Positions 18,801 to 22,550 of a stretch of DNA of 30,985 nt are shown one piece after another; the stretch's first letter is position 1; every line of letters starts with the position of its first letter. The notes beneath the pieces were generated by a model. The model made no database searches and was not told where the DNA came from. It was given only the letters and a program-made list of their open reading frames with translations. This DNA is from Faecalibacterium sp. CAG:1138 (GTDB taxonomy: Bacteria; Bacillota; Clostridia; Christensenellales; CAG-917), in contig HF988640.1 of assembly GCA_000434675.1 (NCBI GenBank), positions 165,502 to 196,486 on the forward strand, given 5' to 3'. The translations under genes were made by a program, and so were the position numbers.

Positions 18801-20045
18801 TGCAAAATCGTGGCCAAGCTGTCGAGATCGGGCCTTAACTTCGAAAACGCTTTCGAATTCCAAGTCATAAACAAAACGGCAGTCAAGTTCAAGTTTGCCG
18901 ATTCCGAAACCGTGTACTATGTGAAGGACAGCGTCATTTACACCGACGCGGCTTGCACCGAAAAATACGTTCTGGTTGTGGATGCCTACGGCAATTCGTC
19001 CGACGGCATAATCTCCAGAATCGTCAACGTTGCCTTCAGCGACGATCCGGATACGTTCATACAATACAACTCCACCGTCAGCACGCAGGGCGGCTACAAA
19101 GTTACCTATTCCGGCAGCGCAGAAAACTACGATTTGAGGTTTGAAGTCGGCGGAAACGAGACTTTAAAGGCTGAAATTCACGTTTTACAGCGCTCTATCG
19201 ACGTTTCGGCGTACAACTCGAACGAGGAAATCGAAGCCTACTTAAAGGGCAAAATCCCCGGCCTTTCGGACGGAAACAAGACCTCGGCGGTTTCGCTTCC
19301 GAAGCAAATAACCTTGGATCTCGTGGACGACGAATATGCAGGCAAGACCCATCTCGGCACCTCCTTTAAGTCCAACAAAAACTTCACGTTCAATCTTTAT
19401 TACAAGTACACCAAGTACTACTATAAAGACGACGCCCTCACCGACGTCAACGTGTTCACCAAGGACGGTCTGGACTTTAATGGCAACGTGACGGGCGAGA
19501 AAAACGTCAAGTATCTCACGCAGATCCTTACGTCCGAAACCTTCACCACCAGAAGCGACTGGATGACGGCGGAGCTTTCTATCGGCGGCGGCAGCGAGAA
19601 ATGCGCTTACGTCATCACTTGCTACGTCGGACGTTACTACGAAGACGGCTCGATGGTCGTAAAATATCAGTACGCGCTCACGTACACGTTGACTTTCAAC
19701 GACTACGCAGAAAAGCAGATTTCCTTTGACTTCTCCGGAGCCTGGAGATCGGCCGACCTTAACTACAACTACATCGTGTTCGACGCAAACTACGATTACA
19801 GCTTCCGCACGGACGGCAAAACGCAGAACTCAAACTTTGCTTTTGTGGCGGCGACGGACGGCAGATACGTCGTTGTGGACGGCGAATATCAGGTTTACGA
19901 TCAAGCTAACGCAAAACACCAAGGCCTCCAAAGATACAAACTTCAGGCCGCAGGTAAGGACGTTACCTTCCTTTCGAACGGCAACATAATTTACGATGGC
20001 ACCGAGTACTGCAAGTACGACTTCAAGACGGCCGTCAAGTCCTAA
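855..20045 (+). CDS. Giant modular surface lipoprotein, 6,396 residues
   Basis: The start ATG follows AGGAGG by 7 bases. The N-terminus is a lipoprotein signal: basic MKKR, a hydrophobic core, and lipobox VFAAC with the lipid-bearing Cys at residue 27 (Phe at -3 is unusual). A Gly/Asn/Pro/Asp tether follows to about residue 54. Residues about 55-4855 form roughly 15 diverged modules, each with long strands of alternating hydrophobic residues, a Leu/Gly-rich helix (such as LLSGLLGDL), and a closing signature of the type LYVDLSGLGLPKLKLDL. Linkers rich in Ala, Ser, Thr, Asp and Gly separate them. Residues about 4876-6330 carry Ig-like repeats with a VxVxFxxG...VxWD pattern, like Big_4. No sortase motif, C-terminal membrane segment or enzyme motif was seen. 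It appears monocistronic. The reading frame and secretion are near certain. The family and function are unknown. A surface adhesin, cell-envelope fibre or lipid-binding conduit are all open. Confidence 0.95.
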   Translation: MKKRIDFSKLILVLVVVCVLLSVFAACGTNDAPNGGNQTPSGGNNQPNNGPKDDDVISSTQSINNGLAMQMIFDSIAKSKEQGYIGSKYMNFSMSSFLFLEHENTAKYIYLDVKAALDIENEKNSKFRFDVRLVDENGAEKILMSFYKIDGYFYIDTRNIAGSVGSADGVHVFKSDDMDLEWCASTAQKLFDELDLAGFLKQDGFGELIGGLLGDVPSAIKGMISGILGNSVLETIKKLAGLDMSTAQLTTTETGEQHLYVPLGQLNSLLPTVMGIVPGLLGDTLADVGDLLELAFGWDLDAILKAVSGDVQMGLAVNAIIKDDLFKSMDFGIELKDNRSNVSEDDAPYNDLTARLGACDFNLGVEPDFDMPDFSVTDTIDYSLTTINADIDLQINAKEHTYTVGTLDAGLGNLISGLIGKDFTLSDTSFGDLPINVDRTVFRLHVKLRLELDLKDNSRTNGIVEIYGAEDEKLRAGLYYVGADETLYVDLSGMGSGRYKMNNYIKTTTKTVAVQDPEGDVVLDGDYYVQYDATKHAGWTRYKLQTVKTSATTSLNLNVMIKDALDKLITEKVPSISRLISGYVAKADAVTSSAEGEDSIYDEAKGLIESGDVKIFHYFTADGATASSTTSKNSVDVFALLKQILARIEIEKGDGKYTLASLTLDLSGEVFDTILAMVKPGLSLPVTKAMVSYVPDLTTWGSAALTVDLALGNDTDGDLFGLTLPISFTYGRHLDDWEMPNFNDYSKPYSAITVDSLSDSLGFDTVSLALNGGFRLQLGKSSMELTDLQQLLYGILLKLDVENNVDLNYTFSIQANLKINTISTDLWHSLDAKVQITKASNGRSLDIFLSDGMLYVDASAIGIPKLKLDLAGLVKGDVKVNLFGKASATADGDTGGDTGENKGMSTEQILGIVAAVISGVNIDSSAIEVSLASDLIGALVTALAGTDNEVVNNLKPFLSSFEVTEGSGLKISLDGLNLSELYIDVNLGVKKEEFNLDLGLGLGHILVGLEALDLAPTNPDSYEDVLSNMKFYLALTLEVGLEMSESEINLSTVAGGLLGDLLVGLNVEEDINPGLILNLQANLDLGNAPQDNETELLLTVTGRQTGKTLIGVYYSSGALYADVPLLGIEKFYIDLDLIELLSGLINKKPDEQQPDPAPGSAMATEGGSGDGNTQGDSSGGIADILGKMDLSDVVLGLALGDEGIKVEVATGITGALLSYLAGAIEGSVAGGQLDAATAALVKALRTNSPVHYTDENGEDRVKNISFPEIGAEVSIDWGREDGVPFLNALELGVQISLKDGEKTVLGIDLGIYGLQIGFKARKFIDSVALEEFEHIDLLTIGDTVQFNLDVVHFDISGYFHVSADENSASDNKTELKDILANFYKYDENGNLTQEQTNSILRALSDIILKCEVLTDLEQDYGIRLAGNISLGSLISGGKLDIKELLQNSEIAVEIYYGRVAMGNDPIIGLYLQNGMLYIRLNGTIADNVKLKFNLLGSGLLDGLIKPKPDDPSNPDDPTKPGDPSNPDGPAGSAVASAIDASTFPLIPANILDLLNGALSGIGISREAISIGIGAKLIDAVVTLILGKEVKGMPELNEAESRLWLGFDDGISLNLRLKIDPICFGLTVDNINLGLKAGSVIPAIEEEVFETEYVSLADLSTVSLSLEAGVDIVLKESKLNVDDIVSAFVSDLTTGLGVNFEDDHTASIGLSLKGNLDFSNALATEVSLEVLLLKDTGNELLVGVYIDGSDVYAQFPGLNISAFKVTDIEAIEKLLNDVYAKISGILKKLDKNAADGNAVATADDDATMDLIFALSKNTVKIELSTALISGILGMLPSFGVKIEDNLVKGIQGIVESLDAGASVSVNLHDVVLRVDVDTNCLGLGVWLGYPMIGTSFIEGVLAPVESNPDIFVDFNEEGNVYVELELAIRYRLTETDTELNGLLGDLLGDVKIGDISLTTLLNKLLVRLCLTNDAMGQIGLKIMVNANVKDILANKDNLNINTILESLDLALEISLGSKKVYVALIDYVGEDGIASKYIFLKLDEIGVQNMKISLDMLKGIIGGIGKDKGEGAALSTDGDTEEPAPSGKVDTKALLNKLLNLDGNYIGVGERGLEIRLAYNVIAVLLSELLTGFDFSEGSLDAVNLVNEKTDDTAFMLCSEAKPEDIMDNRPYVKVDGEYVLYDAGDSRHDGLEQYYKIRTTAITLKTNDPKNGGKASVNVDIALALGLDIGLSIYGYKVGFTSNNMNLPLGDTGDYSDVANIMQDKITVSLDAYVDLSLLDDADYNASPLIKTVLDLVKADGVDGLADLLYVISLKTGNNRLNISVGAAFTINDIINMVKGGKIDLTNFDISLEIFDYDALGNRIVYIGLYLYEGNGYVDMYNYNGSPVLYIENAASALGDIIGGIGKDKGEGAALATDGGAGELSAEEIGMKLAVDVVLGSAGLGVLVHTGLVETLLELLLPDMDLHLVEIFGNVGAKVMIDWEDAKGLGDLGIDVAVTLGALQIGLGIGNIGLAINPENGVVPETVVSEATNITQIPLNAGLSVQLVIGAENGNFNIGDLLAGILPGLALDLNVPAEDGETLELNLDVEISVNLEDFNTLEAKVELRMAGIGGDVLLLGAYYTRGVVYVDARGLLGEAAKVQLTGLDLGGILEDILGEKLGHNKKSGGEGAAASADDFDVEMAAVQIILDGKAISVRLTSALLDWVLNLDAVKKAITLPDGIDLDAMLSIGYINEETGLFDLSVSLDAVIAEMLRVGLKLHNIEIGFHHNDLVAIEDAYAYVEAADFNMTYDKETKKISVNPEVVMEHVNLQLELDIYSLMIGQNGSDTMDLTKIFQPLFANISDFLAKIMVRDASGNAAELINNLSVKIVADVKLKQLLETVDFSKLDVSALLACINAGIEVYDNGRKIIGIYLSEGSVYLQLDGLGFENIVAEKEFVDKLLDKLLKKDNGAGSAMSSADGEDTMATVVKVINSLVASIDVADKTLSVVIANSYLTELFNLVFPNLGLKAPDFDLGRNAISINLNRGFYTLFDGATAQQLFYAKDDKNGTQVAIYDENGDYVIENYDKTNPAHFGLHRYDFYVYLEGAYVKYDPTNPTHAKLDKYVFVGRNGLIEVDLSFFSSELGVYIPAPTVGVTEYNFDIPEENWQSITDAHGVQIGLTGTIGLNTNNIKGITAGQILGGILGDLDTKVTIDKMDMSLNYDINVYLGFEYDIEAMKFEITALDLSIRLIRDNGEAGKTVQTTIIYDGTAGKAYVDLGFLGLPKLSVDGLKIKDVLALLKKKDDGGGEGSVENALATANGNMEKSATADVFTSLASVIILLKDNFLSVGLSSKFIVAIVQLIAGEEVGKTIAGYLPNLGVELRMELHPFVMGLFIQLQDANCDKVVDLFLTFNGFDFAENGLEGGSTIKIFDKETYSGDLVNIDPSEFSNLLTVNLGADKNLGESVVDLKLGVLSLSAELDLGLVAFEDVKDWAKAFKPLFGIGEEEMKMIIATLEEDSVTDIGIKIEGNVNLGGLLSTPMSFAGTELRITLSLETTSGSSALVGSSIVITLIGEEASGKAGVYIDLSNYRNLGKLKLELDLAGLIGGIGSSTGAVASDGETKNYGLLGESIFNVLNGILGELKFSEGTISINLSENLFGKLFDLLLSSNPNFAGLKYEDMPKVSGGLSIDVFTMTIKVNLIVSETMSVELKLHNIKLGTSPIEEVMDSGSLAPASAADFKDIFKSSVEIQLLGSLGYTLNASGTAAADLSEIFTLIKNKQGVSLLQNPLVQIDITNDVDMHHVANTYVYVDLNDFSKLKVAVEIYKDVADMTNGVGTAIAAYIDGTDIYVDVSALGIPKLRIANVNIAKIIEDALSNTGLFTATDSSPEYDMGQSWGDLLFGDIGNLQAYVALVFAPERFAIGINMSMIDAIIKVVQKSQGQDVDFSERLLPRFGEASLSIDSREYVPVAQVGKNQFSNFDEQYVRTGVVNAEEAHKEYVYTLITSGLDKETAYVTAKYSGGKYYINLNGSAVELDTSVNGLYVKTNGKYKAASGTELGNEATTYYVAKYMKFNDVPRPALTLKLSDDFYGVLQLDDLILSVNDSVLDNLSKHPNYVSTETLFANNVYGEDKGFQTLYDVETGAIGVEKLAIGANLEFTLGTSNGANDTSSAEYSNTLQSYLSLLVGSLLTPGTTDDANNPFDLNEIAELGNYLVTAAASSEISYELVLKVVVDVPSAISDGILSVAGILKSEISVEINITSYGNVKKKVLGLYKVEGDDAVYADLSGLGLPKIKLFGLSDLLGGLEIDIGGMLGSAISTADETQVAEKARISLVLDEGLIEFSLEPEAIYQIMTFAGTKVYDADEYSPYKYIVTQDRNGYFKRIPLPDAQSATVSLNILDKLESVEVNVVGDPYGSNLYLAIKDFTLTTDAENFIQERELPDEGERENYGAIYLASGGAINLANILSGVLDAHDLDIKLGLNHNVSRKYDGNVNAKVGDSTKVRASTIISVRTTGASTQTSSTGGTNLGNNVLLVDLNIYLPKAGSGKEQRNVVDIYLYNNKIGGDLSGVLQGSSSNFIYNMVLSFLKDMEFADLDIIGLISGSGTESEGAAASTEEAAKASAFDFFTGLDIGKLIKGVKLDWWNGYDIDASNAFVGGTSLTNRSDRYSTIEVDLDIDFFNKLFADVNYLLDNLVGSFLGGSVLTAEQYAIYDSLTYEQKMTYLKTGSVTDVNGNKINLPDVTIYGFTNGFYSNLIAGLGNMIGFNIGSVINLLPTLENNVRGILDALLPFPIFDAGTTAKAVIVLDKGEKNSESMALVSTIALLLGCEPGQTVAANNMGSATGGTNAGQAFALVIKNGKINVKSARSWDWYNETEKAIGTNLISSGVTYSVMDAFDPWELNAESLHDSARLPQRVYVTFNDGTNTKNSGSKDLAGTHVVWDSSTVDLTPGATSYMYGYAGNVTVGRVKVEVSTLTAYQSLYGYLNENGEFVRSTKLHIDPLGIAAGSVKSLPETIVTLLNNSTFQVLSTKYDAANLPVVPANIAAKAKYGKLYWKTNVSVLDGLDGDYDGFEFWYSVAGSSRIHEALTVTHYDRTVSEVTLPDEERFNMVVNGTGDVLALTEETYDIVANFESLTTVEVTFTTGEKATLSVEWDLSKLKKSYDKKKAYLGLDSEVVAKVGVKEGLTQKVTIPVHLDKKVFDKITPDSVTGKTPTFSFNPYDEYTGSSISLTDGNMLDVELFVGSAADSATTRVATTLVLPDKDKVDLSYKGTGSFIATVQIGGVFAADGTVLSEPQKANVRVNVLDKTVKNANVQFADGAVWKIAELSHGQAIDITEYVLGTAGVTFEDGTVSTMSVVEVDLKENQTVTNSGGSLKAVVKVRGLMDTDDGNMQTIDTVIMLPRNEVLKVYVDKATYASTGSLLVEYTKGGKKNDYRTEYSVYVPGLAEELADKVSGDEITVDAGIVIGSQTVFSVIVTDSGAGGSAEGESAARRAGTFSIPGETRSADDSITVSGDLEVLEILDADALSIVCDPMEDDAIHYPSAVYLRVRIDGVEQTVLATAEFFSLYSDVTNPVTGLPFSVERVESASGAVYENPQYEGGDFDGALVRFWYGGKSAIVNVPLTVLNRVVVNDDMQAQFTVVNPYEYDSDPFSPTFSLARYVMVTFESGEIKEYPVSWENIDVDVTAAEGKTFTATVTYGKGIGYFKKDITVIIYAYTPTAEKLSEVQSALDEQNFYAYVSEGRPETDPLNVANYPQTATVQIGKTQTVLQLRWDLSGIHYTYEGGTFKVPCKVGKSGYGETDVEFEVNVKPCVVVSSDLEQRLAALSGFAGYKTGLNMFDVGYDAPSISECKVNFEGIGEVTEKVTWDMSQVKKGLNVAAYSEDNTYTFTVYAIIRNKEYAGPQKIPFTFKYYAYEVAEVSKTNGSYSAIFDTETKIDPYNAPFPSFPRTVYVKFKKAGTTETTRYYAFSTTDATYNLVWDKSGYNTKYNSESCKIVAKLSRSGLNFENAFEFQVINKTAVKFKFADSETVYYVKDSVIYTDAACTEKYVLVVDAYGNSSDGIISRIVNVAFSDDPDTFIQYNSTVSTQGGYKVTYSGSAENYDLRFEVGGNETLKAEIHVLQRSIDVSAYNSNEEIEAYLKGKIPGLSDGNKTSAVSLPKQITLDLVDDEYAGKTHLGTSFKSNKNFTFNLYYKYTKYYYKDDALTDVNVFTKDGLDFNGNVTGEKNVKYLTQILTSETFTTRSDWMTAELSIGGGSEKCAYVITCYVGRYYEDGSMVVKYQYALTYTLTFNDYAEKQISFDFSGAWRSADLNYNYIVFDANYDYSFRTDGKTQNSNFAFVAATDGRYVVVDGEYQVYDQANAKHQGLQRYKLQAAGKDVTFLSNGNIIYDGTEYCKYDFKTAVKS
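1017..15419 (+). repeat. About 15 diverged beta-rich modules within the giant lipoprotein
   Basis: Linkers put module boundaries near residues 500-636, 883-902, 1150-1180, 1505-1541, 1790-1808, 2064-2091, 2406-2426, 2664-2683, 2949-2968, 3285-3314, 3594-3609, 3862-3882, 4298-4316 and 4590-4610. A typical module runs as follows: a helix-like segment with ISVxLxSxLI; strands around LGLxLxNIxLGL; a segment like DLSTVSLSLEAGVDI; a hydrophobic GGLLGDLLVGL stretch; strands like LNLQANLDLGN and TELLLTV; then LIGVYY...GALYADVPLLGIEKFYIDL. The first module and the one near 3882-4298 are enlarged by insertions, and the last one (about 4610-4855) is degenerate. Copies differ enough that no long exact DNA repeats remain, which points to old duplications. 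Boundaries were placed by eye. Confidence 0.85.
5382..5436 (+). repeat. Short direct repeat encoding a Pro/Asp linker
   Basis: The 19-base unit GATCCGTCTAATCCGGACG occurs exactly at 5382-5400 and again at 5418-5436, a 36-base (12-codon) period. It encodes the DPSNPD parts of a Pro-Asp-rich spacer between two modules of the giant lipoprotein. It is the only near-perfect DNA repeat I noticed in the gene, and slippage there would change linker length in frame. Confidence 0.85.
15480..19840 (+). repeat. Ig-like (Big_4-like) repeat stalk at the C-terminal end of the giant lipoprotein
   Basis: Several roughly 100-190-residue units share a strand of the type VxVxF.(D/S/T)G, then V.WD or L.WD, then a variable stretch and an alternating strand ending in a Val-rich segment. 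Clear instances begin near residues 4903 (VYVTFNDG...HVVWD), 5125 (VEVTFTTGEKATLSVEWD), 5650 (VMVTFESGE...VSWE), 5747 (ATVQIGKTQ...LRWD), 5840 (CKVNFEG...VTWD) and 5940 (VYVKFKK...LVWD). This spacing resembles bacterial Ig-like group 4 domains of surface proteins, which usually act as stalks or carbohydrate/adhesion modules. The domain name is inferred from pattern and has not been checked by search. Confidence 0.6.
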
Positions 20046-20053
20046 AATCACAC

Positions 20054-20083
20054 CGCTTCGCATTTTTTGCGGAGCGGTTTTTG
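20054..20083 (+). terminator. Rho-independent terminator after the giant gene
   Basis: CCGCTTCGCA (20054-20063) pairs with TGCGGAGCGG (20069-20078) through a five-base T loop, with one G-U pair, followed by a T run at 20079-20083. It lies 9 bases after the stop codon, so the giant gene is probably transcribed alone. Confidence 0.9.
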
Positions 20084-20100
20084 AATATATCGAAAAACTA

Positions 20101-20129
20101 TTGAAAATTCAAAAGTTTTATGCTATAAT
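20101..20129 (+). promoter_or_regulatory. Sigma-A-like promoter of the SPFH operon
   Basis: TTGAAA (20101-20106) and TATAAT (20124-20129) are spaced by 17 bases, and TG lies two bases before the -10 hexamer (TGCTATAAT). This is the best promoter match in the window. It sits just after the preceding terminator and upstream of GGAGG at 20156-20160. Confidence 0.85.
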
Positions 20130-20167
20130 CTTTTTACGATAAAAAACAACCTTACGGAGGATATATC

Positions 20168-21235
20168 ATGGGTTTCATTAAAAAACAAATGCTCAAAGTC
20201 ATCGAATGGAAGGACGACAGCACCGATGTCATCGTGCAGCGTTTCGACATTCCTGACAGATATGAAATTATGAAGGGTTCCCAGCTCACCGTCAGAGAAT
20301 CGCAGGCTTGCATTTTCGTGAACGAAGGCAAAATTGCCGACGTGTTCGGACCGGGCAGATATAAACTTGAAACGGCCAACCTTCCGTTCCTGACTGCCAT
20401 TTACAGCTGGAAATACGCGTTTGAAACGCCGTTTAAAGGCGACATTTACTTTGTAAACACCAAACAGTTTGTCAACCAAAAATGGGGCACCACAAACCCT
20501 ATCATGCTCAGGGACGCGGATTTCGGCGTCATCAGACTGCGCGGCTACGGCATCTACAGCTACCGTGTCGTCGATCCTAAGAAACTGATGACCGAACTGA
20601 CCAGCACTAACAAAGTTTACAAAACGGAAACCATCAACGAAACATTCCGAAAAGTTATCGTTTCCAAGATAACCGATATCATCGGCGAAAGCAAACTTTC
20701 CGCTCTGGACCTTGCCATGAACTACAACGAGCTTGGCGAACAGGCCGCGGCGGCGATAGTTCCGGAGCTTGGCAAATTCGGCTTGGAAGTTACCGGTTTC
20801 CATATCGAAAATCTGTCGCTTCCTGAGGAAGTGGAGAAGATGATCGACAAACGCACTTCTATGGGCGTTATCGGCGACAAAATCGGCACCTTCACGCAGT
20901 ATCAGACCGCAGAAGCCATTCGCGAAGCGGCCAAAAATCCGGGAGCGGCCGGCACGTTTGCGGGCGCAGGCATCGGCCTCGGCGCAGGCATCGGCATGGG
21001 CGGCGCTTTTGCGGACAGCCTGAAGGCGGCAAAAGACGAAAACAAAGCGGCAGGAGGTCTCGGCGCGCAGAAAGCCGTCTGCGCAAAATGCGGAGCAAGC
21101 ATATCGACTAATGCAAAATTCTGCCCTGAGTGCGGCGAAAAGGTTCAGCCGAAAGCGGCGTTTTGCCCTGAATGCGGCAAACCTGTTGCTCCGAATGCAA
21201 AATTCTGCCCTGAATGCGGAACCAAAATCAAATAA
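20168..21235 (+). CDS. SPFH-domain protein with C-terminal double zinc ribbon (YdjI-like)
   Basis: This 355-residue protein starts at an ATG 7 bases after GGAGG. Residues about 1-240 match the bacterial SPFH/band-7 type related to Bacillus subtilis YdjI (often annotated 'virion core protein'), with landmarks such as FDIPDRYEIMKGSQLTVRES and the closing GFHIENLSLPEEVEKMIDKR. A Gly/Ala-rich flexible stretch (about 258-285) leads to a double zinc ribbon with Cys pairs at 305/308, 319/322, 333/336 and 347/350. There is no obvious transmembrane helix, so membrane association would be through a partner. In B. subtilis, YdjI works with YdjG and YdjH and recruits the PspA-like YdjF under membrane stress. 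The next gene is a YdjG-like candidate. Family assignment is firm. The role here is inferred. Confidence 0.9.
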   Translation: MGFIKKQMLKVIEWKDDSTDVIVQRFDIPDRYEIMKGSQLTVRESQACIFVNEGKIADVFGPGRYKLETANLPFLTAIYSWKYAFETPFKGDIYFVNTKQFVNQKWGTTNPIMLRDADFGVIRLRGYGIYSYRVVDPKKLMTELTSTNKVYKTETINETFRKVIVSKITDIIGESKLSALDLAMNYNELGEQAAAAIVPELGKFGLEVTGFHIENLSLPEEVEKMIDKRTSMGVIGDKIGTFTQYQTAEAIREAAKNPGAAGTFAGAGIGLGAGIGMGGAFADSLKAAKDENKAAGGLGAQKAVCAKCGASISTNAKFCPECGEKVQPKAAFCPECGKPVAPNAKFCPECGTKIK

Positions 21236-21237
21236 AA

Positions 21238-22299
21238 ATGTCTGATATTTCTTCAAGCGACGTCATAAAATGTCCGTCGTGCGGCGCAAATATGGAATAC
21301 TCTCCGGCGGAGGGTTGTCTGGTTTGCCCGTATTGCAAAACCGAGAAGCTTGTCGACAAGGTTCCGATCGGAGAAGGTTGGGACTTCAAAACCTTTGACG
21401 AAAAAGGCGAGGTTCCGGAAGCGGGCGCAAGCGTTTATATTTGCCCTAATTGCAAGGCGGAAACAGTGGTTACGGGGTTCAGAACCGCAGAGCAATGTCC
21501 GTTCTGCGGCTCTACCAATGTCATTTCGGCGGAGAATCTGCAGGGCAAAAAGCCCGATTGCATTCTGCCGTTTATCGTGACCAAGGAGCAAGCCGTCGCC
21601 GGTAGCAAAAGATGGATAAAAAACAAATGGTTTGCGCCGTCGAAATTTAAAAAATCGTTTAAACCCGAAGCAATGAGGCCCGTATACGAGCCGGCCTATG
21701 CGTTCACGTCGGACACCGAAAGCGCCTACGACGGCCGCCTTGGCGAAAACGAAACGAGGACGGTGGGCAGCGGCGAAAACAGAAGGACTGAAACCTACAT
21801 CAGATGGTTTTACGTCAAAGGCACCTACGTCAAAAGGTTCGAGAACATGGTTATCGAAGCGTCCGTGCACTTGGATCAGAGGCAAATGGACAAAATCGGT
21901 CCGTTCGACACGGCAAACGCGTTGGAATACAGAAAGGAGTTTCTGGCAGGCTATGTGGCCGAGCGCCCGTGCGACAGCGTGCAAAAGTGCTTCGAAACGG
22001 CCAAAAGCAAGATGGATGCCGAAATCAAACGCGGAATCCTGAACAAATATTCTGCCGATCACGTCGATTATCTGAATATCTATACAAACCATAAAACCAT
22101 ATTCTTTAAGGCGATATTGTACCCGATTTATCACAGCTTTTTTGCTTACCGCGGCAAAAAATACGAGTTTTTCGTCAACGGCAGATCCGGCAGAGCAAGC
22201 GGAAAAACGCCTGTTTCACCGTGGAAAGTCGGCATAGCCGTGCTGGTCGCTTTGGCGGTTCTGGCGGGAATACTGTATCTTATGGGCATTTTTGAGTAA
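21238..22299 (+). CDS. TFIIB-type zinc-ribbon protein with C-terminal membrane anchor (YdjG-like)
   Basis: The 353-residue product starts at ATG 21238, two bases after the SPFH stop, so translation is probably coupled. An in-frame ATG at 21214 would overlap the previous gene and has no better ribosome site. Two zinc ribbons are visible: Cys 12/15 with 30/33, and Cys 69/72 with 87/90. The middle region includes ILPFIVTKEQAV and KRWIKNKWFAP, typical of the 'TFIIB-type zinc ribbon-containing protein' family. It is followed by a YPIYHSFFAYRGKKYEFFVN segment and a single hydrophobic helix near the C-terminus (about residues 328-350, VGIAVLVALAVLAGILYLMG). The SPFH neighbour suggests a membrane-bound partner that docks it. 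Despite the family name there is no sign of a transcription role. Confidence 0.88.
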   Translation: MSDISSSDVIKCPSCGANMEYSPAEGCLVCPYCKTEKLVDKVPIGEGWDFKTFDEKGEVPEAGASVYICPNCKAETVVTGFRTAEQCPFCGSTNVISAENLQGKKPDCILPFIVTKEQAVAGSKRWIKNKWFAPSKFKKSFKPEAMRPVYEPAYAFTSDTESAYDGRLGENETRTVGSGENRRTETYIRWFYVKGTYVKRFENMVIEASVHLDQRQMDKIGPFDTANALEYRKEFLAGYVAERPCDSVQKCFETAKSKMDAEIKRGILNKYSADHVDYLNIYTNHKTIFFKAILYPIYHSFFAYRGKKYEFFVNGRSGRASGKTPVSPWKVGIAVLVALAVLAGILYLMGIFE

Positions 22300-22329
22300 A
22301 ATAAGGATAAAACCTCAAGGAGATATACA

Positions 22330-22542
22330 ATGAAAAAAATCGCAAAGGAAATGCTTATTTCCGAGCTTATTGATCAAGTGGAAAACAAAGACGCCGTAGT
22401 CGACAAACTTATGGAATGCGGCATGCACTGCCTGGGCTGTATGATGGCTCACGGCGAAACCATCGAAGAGGCGGCAATGGTTCACGGGCTGGACGTTGAC
22501 GTGCTTATCGACGAACTCAATAAAGTTGCTTTTAACGACTAA
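22330..22542 (+). CDS. DUF1858-type small redox-disulfide protein
   Basis: A 70-residue protein with a strong AAGGAGATATACA leader before ATG. It matches the DUF1858 / hybrid-cluster-protein-associated redox disulfide domain: an N-terminal helix (MLISELIDQ), then CGMHCLGCMMAHGETIEEAA, in which Cys residues at 31, 35 and 38 sit in the conserved turn, and the closing HGLDVDVLIDELN. Such proteins often occur alone next to unrelated genes, and as the N-terminal part of ScdA/RIC-type proteins. They are thought to take part in redox or metal-centre chemistry. It lies 30 bases after the zinc-ribbon gene and before a terminator, so it may share that operon. The exact partner is unknown. Confidence 0.9.
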   Translation: MKKIAKEMLISELIDQVENKDAVVDKLMECGMHCLGCMMAHGETIEEAAMVHGLDVDVLIDELNKVAFND

Positions 22543-22550
22543 CGAAAAAT

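Noticed and set aside
13140..19064. A 1,974-codon open frame on the minus strand, antisense to the giant gene
   Set aside because: It is in exact codon register with the sense gene and follows from avoidance of TTA, CTA and TCA. It has no recognisable domain and an odd composition rich in Val, Arg, Asn and Phe. The sense protein has a signal peptide and clear repeats.
855..20045. Possible assembly artefact joining repeats into one giant frame
   Set aside because: The modules are well diverged at the DNA level, the frame is unbroken, and signal peptide, linkers, Ig-like end and terminator form a coherent whole. Long-read confirmation would still be decisive.
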